Positions 56,342 through 64,000 of a stretch of DNA of 64,000 bases are shown here, piece after piece. Location of the stretch: NCBI RefSeq assembly GCF_963678635.1, contig NC_087064.1, positions 81,445,526 to 81,509,525 of the forward strand, written 5' to 3'. The translations under genes and the position numbers were made by a program. Under the pieces are notes generated by a model. The model was not told the DNA's origin and ran no database searches. It saw only the letters and a list, made by a program, of their open reading frames with translations. Origin of the DNA: Symsagittifera roscoffensis. Its lineage: Eukaryota; Xenacoelomorpha; Acoela; Convolutidae. Position 1 is the first letter of the stretch. The number at the start of each line of letters is the position of its first letter.

Positions 56342-56554
56342 GGCTCTTTTTCCTTTTCCCCCCACCTGCAACTTTTTACATGTAAATTTGTTGTCCACAT
56401 TGTCCGATTGTTATGAAAATTTACATACAGACTAATAAGGCCACGACAAACATATTTGGTTTTCATACTCAACCTCGTAAAACCACCTGTTACACTAATA
56501 TATTGAAGCTCGTGCGAGGTTGAGGGGGGGGGGGGGGGGGGAGGGAAAAGAGCC
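56342..56554 (+). mobile_element. GGCTCTTTTCC-family MITE, type II core, upstream of TPPP
   Basis: 213 bp with ends GGCTCTTTTTCCTTTTCCCC and GGGAGGGAAAAGAGCC, flanked by an exact 8-bp duplication CCAATTTT (56334-56341, 56555-56562). The right terminus contains an 18-G run (56524-56541). It lies 300 bp upstream of the TPPP start codon. Confidence 0.9.
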
Positions 56555-56562
56555 CCAATTTT

Positions 56563-57640
56563 CTTCATGAATATCTGAATTGGGCTTCTTTTGACTCTGT
56601 GAAAATCAATGTGTGTGTGCGGGGTGGGGGGACTGTTGAATTTTAACAAAGGAGTTAATGAAGTATTAACTTTCGTAACTTTACAGGATCTTTTTTCTTC
56701 CGGAGAGGTTACTTATAGAAATTCGGAAATGGGGGAAGGTGAGACAGACAGCGATAGAAGAGCTAAATTAAAATACCAAGTTGTCTAAATTTGTATTTAT
56801 ACGTAGAAAAAAAGCATTTTTTTACAATAAAAAACGAGCTATGTTTTGATATGTAATTGTTCCGATCATTGAAAACGGGGAGCACCATAGCATTCGGGTG
56901 TGTTTTATTTCTTTAATTTTTCACGTTAAATAGGTATCATAAAAAATCAGACTGGGCTGCGTGAAATATTATGTAAAAGCCCTTTCAGTCCTGATTCGAT
57001 GGACATTAAAAATATCAAAAAATGGGTCGATTCTCGAAAATGTGTCGTCTGAAAAAATTCCCGAAACGAGAAAAACCAGTTTTTGAAGTTTTTGATTTAA
57101 GTCTAATTTCGAGCGTATAAATATTTTTCGTCTAATTTGTAATAGGCTTATTATTGTTAGTTATTATAAGCTATAATAAGTATAACTTAATTTTTTACTC
57201 ATTTGAAATTAGTTATTGAAAACTATTTTAGCGTTTTCGTGGTAATAAAATTTTCAGAACGAAAAAAAAAAAATTTTCTGCAAAAAATTAAAAAACCTTT
57301 ATCGACAAAATTCTTAAATTTTCTTGATTTTTCAACTTAGATAACTTTCAATGGGAAATTATTGACAAAAGTACCTAATTTACTTTTCTATCCAAGTTTT
57401 AGGCTTTCATTCAGTTTCTATCATCACACCAAAAACAAAAACGACGCAATTTGAGAAAACTTTGTTAGTTTTTTTTAAATTGTCGGAACAGTTTGTGCTA
57501 CTTCCACAGCAACCGGTTACCCTGGTTTTTGATTTAGCGGCTTTGTACACGAGGACAAAATATGAGCTCTTTTCAAAATCTCTATATTTTTTCTGAAATT
57601 CGATTAACGAAAGCATGTTTAAAATGTTTATAATACGTCT
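56563..57640. other. Region upstream of TPPP, unassigned
   Basis: AT-rich. A TGTGTGTGCGGGGTGGGG tract at about 56610 and long A/T runs. No gene seen. Confidence 0.3.
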
Positions 57641-57647
57641 CAACTGC

Positions 57648-57995
57648 AACAGGACTGAGTGCTCGCATATCAGGGCAAAGCCGTGAATGTTCGGATGCCA
57701 CATTATTGTTATTAAAAAATTTGGGTAAAGCATCAAAGATAAAAATTTTAAAAGAGCATAAATTAGCCCACTTTGATCCCACTTTCCCCTCACATTTCAA
57801 ACTTTATTTTTTTTTATAGTTCTTTTACAATGTTATTATGGCTAAATGCGCAATATTACGATGTAAAGTGTGAAGAATAAATTTGTTCACAGTTGGTTTG
57901 TTCACACTGCAAATCTTTATCGCAATGACGTTAACGTTAAAAATAGTTTTTCGAACTTGTCGTATTGTATTCATTCAAATGTGGAGGGAAACTCG
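57648..57995 (+). repeat. Hairpin-head fragment followed by a type I MITE core
   Basis: GAGTGCTCGCATATCAGGGC and AAAGCCGTGAATGTTCGG match the head of the 0.5-kb element. From about 57781, CCCTCACATTTCAAAC, GGCTAAATGCGCAATATTAC and TTTGTTCACAGTTGG match the type I MITE core, ending near CTCGAAGAGCC (57991). Confidence 0.55.
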
Positions 57996-58053
57996 AAGAG
58001 CCGTTTTTCCGACATGCAGAATCTCCCTGCATTATGACAACACTAAAATAGCG

Positions 58054-58560
58054 TCTTTATTGTTCCGACTTTCGATACGAAAGTAACGGAATATTTGTGC
58101 TCGGGGTGGGTTTTTTTTTCTTCAGACAAATTTCGACTTTTTAACTAGCCATTTTTGACAGAACTTTTTTATATCATTCGAAAGCTATTGTTGTCCTGAG
58201 CTTAAATTTGAAAAGATATTTCACCTGTGATCTTTTTCGTAAAGTTATGGGGGTTTAAAGATAGGCATTTTGGCCAATTTGGGACAATTAACGCGCGATA
58301 TATTTCGCGCTTTTAACGCGTAAGCGGAGATTTAATCCGTTCTAGAAATCGTTCTAAATTGGTTGAAATAAGCTTATTCGCCATAATTGATTGTTACAAG
58401 CAGCGAAATCTATTCTTTTGTACTTTTGTTCAAATTTCAGAATTTTTTTTTTTTTTTTCATTTTGTTTTATTACATTCATTTTTTAATGTTATTACTGCT
58501 CCATAAACCTTAAAAGGCTGACGGAACATTCAGGGCTTCGCCCTGATACGAGCAGTCTTA
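58054..58560 (-). mobile_element. 0.5-kb hairpin-head element, complete minus-strand copy
   Basis: The reverse complement of 11484-12000: TTGTTCCGACTTTCGATACG at the left, a central TTAACGCGCGATATATTTCG palindrome, and CAGGGCTTCGCCCTGATACG plus AGCAGTCTT at the right. The hairpin is perfect here (CAGGGC-TTC-GCCCTG). Confidence 0.78.
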
Positions 58561-59576
58561 TTATTATATGTATTCCCTCTAACTTGGAAGTTGAAGATCA
58601 TAGCCCTCCAGTTTTTCAATATTTAACTGATTTCAAAACAGTTGTTGCGCTTTCATTCGTTAAGGCATTCATACAAAATGGTATCCATGTTTTGCTGGTA
58701 CTGAATTTAGCGCTGCATAGCGTTATTAGTAAGGCAAAAATTATTCAAGGAGCACATTCTATTTCACTGTGCATGTTTAGGTGTTTCGTCTGAGTTATTT
58801 ACTGGAGGGGCGATATTTTACTGGAGGGTCTATAATGGGAAAAAAAACCCGTGAAATAACATTTCACAACTGAAATTCAAAGAACGGAGGAAAGAAGAAA
58901 AAAGCCATCAAAAGTCAAGGACATCAAAAGTAATTCAAGAGACTACAAAACGAATTTTAGAAAAATCAAAAGAGGGTAAAAGTGGGTGAAAAAGAGCTGT
59001 GTCTACATAAGTAATTATTGGTTTAGCGACGTTGAGGACAAAACATGGGCCCTTTTCCAAATCCCTCCTGCATTTCTTGTTTGAAACTTGAATAAAAACG
59101 TCCGTTTAAATTGTTTTTTTGTTATTCTGAAAAGCAACAAGACTGCTCGTATATCAGGGCAACGCCCTCAATGTTCCGAATGCCCAATTATTGGTATCGA
59201 ATATTTTTCGGCAAAGAAAATATTGGAAATCAAAAAGTTTGACATTATCAAATATAAAGTACCAAAACTAAGAAAATTCTCAAAGAGCGCATGAAACAAT
59301 TCAAAGAGATGCCGGATATCAGGCCGACGGGATATAAAAATAAAAACTTGTTGAAGGAGTTTTTACGAGTCGATGAGTTGCCAAGAGTTCAGAATCTTAT
59401 AAAGGTAGCGAAAAAGATGATCGAATTCTAATTTCGAAAATGGAATTTAATCATCAGATTTCCCAGTGAAATAAAAAAATGAACAATTTTTCAACAGCTT
59501 GTAATCATACGAAGGGGTGGGAAACGGAAAAAAGCCAAATTACAAGTGGAATTGGATAATTAAATCGTATGCCAAT
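58561..59576. other. Dispersed repeat fragments, no gene
   Basis: At about 59133-59180 another head fragment (AAGACTGCTCGTATATCAGG, GCCCTCAATGTTCCGAATGC) of the 0.5-kb element. The frames at 58584-58793 and 59088-59294 have no recognisable motif. Confidence 0.4.
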
Positions 59577-59577
59577 T

Positions 59578-59881
59578 TGGCTCTTTTACCGTTCCCGCCC
59601 CCGCCCCCTTCCACTTCCCCTCCCCCACCAGATATAAACAATAAAATCACGGTGTAAATATTGATTTGAAGAGTTGAACATAGGACAAATTGTAATGTAA
59701 TAGTGCAATTAACTTCTATGTCAAATAATACAATTGGACCGGGTGAATAAAGTTTAAACCTTTTTAAAGAACGCCAGTGTGGGACGGTAGAAGTGCCGCT
59801 AATTTTCATGACAAAAAAAACTTGTGAACAAAAATTGAGAACATGAGACATGCAGGTGGGCGGGCAAACGGTAGAAGAGGA
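59578..59881. mobile_element. Possible longer GGCTCTTTT element
   Basis: Starts GGCTCTTTTACCGTTCCCGC and ends GGGCGGGCAAACGGTAGAAG AGG, inverted matches of about 20 bp with mismatches. A nearby GGGAAACGGAAAAAAGCC at 59517 may belong to another copy. No clean target duplication. Confidence 0.4.
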
Positions 59882-61930
59882 CCGTACCATCCTTTGAGGT
59901 TTTACCAAATGAACCTTGCGTATACATCATCCAATCTTTTCGAAATTTGACATACAAACACATTTAGACTGCATCTAGTCGCGGGAAAGTTGCAAAAGAG
60001 CGCAAAAATTGATCTAGACTAAACTTTCTGCAACTAAAGACCTTTTTAAAGCCTCACTTATTGTTCGCTCCCGCTTCCACTCTACAAAAATTTCAATCAA
60101 GCATTTCAATATTAAAAAAAAAAATTGGCAATTATTAGCAGTTAATTTCAAACAATATTGTCTTCATACGTTGCGTTATCTTGTGAACACACTGGATACA
60201 TTGTAAAGTTAATGTTAACTTCAGGTGCGGGAAAACTTCAGAAGATCCGCTGCTCAGACAATGCTTCAAAAAATCCATTTTTGGCTTTTTAAGAAGGTTT
60301 TGACACGCAAGAAGTGCCTGAGGAAAAATTGGTATTGATACGACAAATACTGATGTCAAAAAATTACTTCAGAATTGTATGGGCCATACTTTTAGTTATT
60401 GGTTCAATATTTGTTGTTATTGGTTCAAAAATGATAGTTATTGCTTTAATTTAATTACTAACTATGTTTCTGAGTAAATCATCGATTTGATTTAGAAACT
60501 TAACTTTCTTTGGCCCATTCACCACCTTCACATGAGCAACAATTTAATTGAGGCCAAAAATCCCTGACTGAAAATATAGGTCAAAAGCGCAATAAATGTC
60601 CAATATGACCATTCGTTTAACAATTGACTCAAACAATTGGTTTAAAAAGGGGGGGGGGGTCTGATATAACTACTTAACTAATAATCAAATGGTTTGACCG
60701 ATTGCGTTACAAAACAACCTTACTTGAAAAATTAGTCTTGTCTCATTCAATAGCTTTTTAAGAGAATGAATTTTTGAGTCGAGTAAACATCAATAATAAC
60801 AATATGCGACAATTTAGGTCATTTAATACACTTTGTTTAAGTCCAAAAAAAACATTGCCCTTAAGTTCTTTGCCCTTAAGCTAGCGTCTTTTGCAATAAA
60901 TATGGGAGGTTTTTTAAAACTTTTTGTTATCATTGTTTTAAAGCAAACTTGGTTAACCAACTTGGTTTAAAAAATAATAATTCATTGATGTTTAAAAAAA
61001 TCGGTTGAACATTGTTAACTGGACATCAATGGACGCGCAGATCTAGGACTTGTTCGAGGGAGGGGCAGTTTTTCAAAACAAATCCGAGCTCTTCACATTT
61101 CCACTCCCCCATCCCACATTTAAAATTCACAACGCTAAAAAACTAATTTAGGATGGTCATAATGCAATGAACATTTTGGAAGCGAGCTTAAGAAAATATA
61201 GGGCAAAAACACTGTTAATGCGCACTTTTTTTTTTAAAGTTTTCGACCAAAAACAGCAATTTTCCCGCACGTCCGCAACTATTGCTTTTGCAACCAAAAA
61301 TCAAAACTTTACCAATAACGCGAATTCTGCCATGAAATTTCATTAAGCCAAATTTGATATACGAATTTTTGTAACAAAGCAGATCAGTTTTGCAAAAATT
61401 GAAGGCTTGCGAAATGGCTCAATTGAATAGCGATAGTTGAAAACAAAGAGGGAAGCCTATATATTTTACGGCCTTCGACAACTTGGCGTCACACCAAAAA
61501 GAAGGCCGTTTATCAAGAGACGTATCTAAAGCTAAGCCAGGATACTGTCATCAGTAATTGTTCATCTACAATTCCAGACAGGAAGGGTTACTCTGGTTTG
61601 TCTCTTATCAGCAGTCTAATTAGAGTCAGTGGTCGACGGAAAGAGTCTTCCTAATCAATGTCGTCAGCAATCATTTTAAATTTAATTTTAGCTGTTGAAC
61701 AAACGCATCAACGGGGGCTTTGATGAAGACAGGAGTCGATACGGCAAAATCGATCTCAAAACAACAACTTCATTCGCATGAAACCTAATTGAACTTGAAA
61801 AAACTCATGATAGACACTTCTTGACTAATTTAACCCAACTGTAGAAATCAGGACAAGAACAAGTTTCTATTCCAGTGATAAAATTTGAAATTTTGAAGCT
61901 ACCCAAATTTCGAGGATCTTTCACTGGCAA
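59882..61930. other. No gene seen; MITE and repeat scraps
   Basis: AT-rich. A GGGGGGGGGG tract at about 60649. CACTCCCCCATCCCACATTT with TCATAATGCAATGAACAT at 61100-61180 resembles a broken type I MITE in inverse orientation. Confidence 0.35.
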
Positions 61931-61934
61931 GAAA

Positions 61935-62370
61935 AACATAGCCAACAGACAGTTGGGGGAGTCAATGAACGCAAATAAACAGAAAAGCACTGACTTTCGA
62001 ACTTCAAAGAAAAAAAGGACGGCTTTAAAGCTGCTTGAAACTCTGGAACAATTTATTAGTGACACTTTTTTGATAAAGCTAACTCAATTTGAGAAAACTC
62101 GATCAATAGGTTTTTTTTTCTTTTCGCTGGGAATCATATATAACTAGAATTCGATCACTTTTTCGTGTCCTTCAGATTTTTGTGGTACGATAAGGAACTT
62201 TTCCTTCCTTTTAACAAAGGAAAAGAAATGAACTAAAAATAAATCAAATGTCCCATAGCAAAAAAGTAAACTTGAGCCTGAACAAATTTTAAAACTTTTC
62301 CTGAAAAGAAAACAACAAAAAAATCATAGCGACCTATATAAAAGACTGAACTACGTTCATCGGCTTGTTA
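61935..62370 (+). repeat. TATA-plus-hairpin dispersed repeat, full-length copy
   Basis: CATAGCCAACAGACAGTTGG at 61937, TTTTTTGATAAAGCTAACTC, hairpin region TTCCTTCCTTTTAACAAAGG (62201-62220) and GCGACCTATATAAAAGACTG with TATATAAA at 62335-62342. The most complete copy besides those at 13.4 and 14.6 kb. Confidence 0.65.
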
Positions 62371-63130
62371 TTAATATCGGAATCCTAAGCAATTAAAAGC
62401 CTAGAAACTATTATGCAGAAGCTTTCTTGAGGTTTCGGTCAAACTAATTGAAAGTATCTTGCGCTAAAAATCAGTAAGGGGGTACGAATTATCTGAAAAA
62501 AAATCGTGGGTCAGGTTTAAAAATGAAACTTAATGAAACAATGCAATCAAAAACACAATTTTAAATGTAATTTGAAAAATCCAAGAAAGTTAAAAACATG
62601 AAAAGTAATTTCATTAAATTTTGACAATCTTAGGCTGACAAAATCTCATAAAACAATAAATAAAGAATTTAATTAAAAGCAAGGATCTACTTTCAAAAAG
62701 GGGGGGCAATTAATAAGTAGATTTTCGACAAAACTTAATTGCATGCCTCGAAGCCGAAAAATTCGTTATATGTACGAAAGAGATCTGCACTTCATAAATT
62801 GGAGTATTTTTTAATTTATCTAAGTAAAGTGACAAAAGAGCTAATGCCGAGACATACTAGTTGAATTATCATAGTTTTATTTGATCATAAATGAGCTAGC
62901 TGAGCCAGAGTATAAATCAATCTTTGGCATGAGCCAAGTATTTATACAGAGGCGAAGTTGCACTTCGCATACACGAGCAAAAATATGACCGATAACGCCT
63001 GGGAAAAACTAATTGAATAAAACTTTGAGTCTACAAAATTTCTTAGATGATGCACGAGAATTATGAGTCTATATAATTGTTAAGTGACGCAAGCCAATTT
63101 TGACGCATCAGCAGCCAGTTTGAAAAAAAA
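62371..63130. other. No gene seen
   Basis: AT-rich. Hairpin GCGAAG-TTGCA-CTTCGC at 62952-62968, third copy of that motif in the window. Confidence 0.35.
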
Positions 63131-63420
63131 TACCAACTAACATGCCTCAATTTATAGAGCGGACGCATTTTAACTAGTATACGAAAAAATTCATTAAAAG
63201 CATCCGACCCTGCCAAGGTTCGAACCCTCTTATTTTGTTGCTGGTCGCTTTCCCTACATCTTCGCTACAGATCCATGATACCTTGAAGCTAAAGTGGTTT
63301 TTAAAACAGAATAGTCTGTGTTAATATCCTTAGCATTGGATGTACTTAATAGCTGGTTATTGATCAAAATGAACACATTTTGTCGCAACAATATTTTGCT
63401 TGTCTTAAAATCAACTCACA
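63130..63420. repeat. Paralogue of the flanks at 53.86-54.55 kb, with a tRNA-like insert
   Basis: CCAACTAACATGCCTCAATT (63142) and AATAGTCTGTGTTAATATCC to TATTGATCAAAATGAACAC (63311-63380) match the two sides of the 0.5-kb element in TPPP intron 2. Between them is a tRNA-like stretch with AAGGTTCGAACCCT (about 63215), which does not fold as a full tRNA. Confidence 0.55.
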
Positions 63421-63524
63421 TTTGCAAGCGGGTGAATAAACGAGCCGAAGTATAAACGAAAAGAAAAAGAGCGATTTTATGAATCCGTAGAGGTTCGATG
63501 AAATTTGCTTAATTTTCAATAGAA

Positions 63525-63870
63525 AAAAGTCAATGGGCACAAGGAAACGTAAAAAATACTGACTACCAAATTTCACAAAACATAAGCCCGTAAAACTCTC
63601 GAATTTCAAAAACAATTCATGATTGACATTTTTTTGATAAAAAACAGGGTCAATAGTTAAATTTATTCAGCTGGGAATTCTAAGAATTAAGATCCACTTT
63701 CGGAGCTTAGGTAGTTCACGTTTTTTGCGCACTTTTCACTCTTGCTGATCAATAGTAGAGTTTGCCTTCTTTTATGTTAAACCTCGAAAAATTAAATTTG
63801 AGCGTGAACGAAATTTAAGACCATTTCCTGAAAAAAACGAAAATCATCACAAGTTATAAAAGTCTCTACA
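63525..63870 (+). repeat. TATA-plus-hairpin dispersed repeat, diverged copy
   Basis: AAAAGTCAATGGGCAC, GACATTTTTTTGATAAAA, TTGCCTTCTTTTATG (hairpin lost) and AGTTATAAAAGTCTC with TATAAA at 63855-63860. Confidence 0.45.
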
Positions 63871-64000
63871 CTCCATTAATTGACACTAAAATAGTTATTA
63901 TGAAACTAGCCAGTATTTTGGGCTGGTTTGTATGGTAGATGATTTAAATAGCAAGCAGGTTGAGAGATTTCCATTTCGCAAAAACAAGCAATATCAAGCT

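Noticed and set aside
57407-57793. 128-codon minus-strand frame
   Set aside because: It overlaps the head of a dispersed element and shows no domain; an alternative frame overlaps it fully.
63195-63285. Possible tRNA around AAGGTTCGAACCCT
   Set aside because: The palindromic GGTTCGAACC fits a T arm, but I could not complete a cloverleaf on either strand.

Overview
The window is AT-rich animal nuclear DNA, almost certainly from an invertebrate. Its genes are split into short exons with GT-AG borders, it has long introns, and it is full of degraded transposons (LINE reverse transcriptase relics, tRNA-like SINEs, MITEs, satellite-bearing elements). There are no prokaryotic operons or ribosome-binding sites. 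I cannot name the species from sequence alone.

Two host genes can be read, both on the minus strand. The first is a germinal-centre (MAP4K-type) Ser/Thr kinase. It starts with an ATG at 39795 and runs leftward through eight recognisable exons (39655-39795, 19401-19567, 19083-19150, 16039-16142, 6067-6182, 5575-5713, about 4181-4526, 311-401) and off the left edge. It has a complete kinase domain and the start of the linker. Intron 1 is about 20 kb. The second is a compact TPPP/p25-alpha gene at 52668-56042 (three exons, 168 aa, complete). It binds microtubules by family analogy.

Layout: 0.3-0.4 kb kinase exon 8; 0.9-3.5 kb plus-strand LINE relic with a duplicated 3' end; 4.2-6.2 kb kinase exons 7-5; 6.9-8.4 kb hairpin-capped satellite element; 10.2-12.0 kb terminal-inverted-repeat element, foldback and a 0.5 kb element; 13.2-15.7 kb 1.25-kb tandem duplication with a TATA-like block; 16.0-19.6 kb kinase exons 4-2, a degenerate ATGG/GATA satellite and an unidentified coding-like island; 20.1-21.0 kb tandem dimer; 22.5-23.0 kb hAT derivative with exact target duplication; 24.6-26.6 kb fossil of a Polinton/adintovirus-type DNA polymerase; 32.6-37.5 kb 2,031-bp tandem array; 39.7-40.0 kb kinase exon 1 and an in-frame upstream ORF; 40.5 kb SINE; 42.4-43.7 kb second satellite element; 44.6-47.1 kb minus-strand LINE with endonuclease and RT; 48.3 kb SINE-like copy; 51.5-56.6 kb TPPP plus a cluster of GGCTCTTTTCC-type MITEs; 57-64 kb dispersed repeats only.

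The two host genes show no sign of acting together. Most of the structure in the window is mobile DNA inside and between their introns. The strongest non-gene observations are: (i) at least four MITEs of one TIR family with exact 8-bp target duplications packed in and next to TPPP; (ii) the viral-type polymerase fossil inside kinase intron 1; (iii) a TATA-plus-hairpin repeat family whose stem varies in compensatory fashion; (iv) two satellite arrays capped by the same hairpin and tail; (v) a 2,031-bp tandem array whose third copy carries a deletion with an apparently templated insertion.
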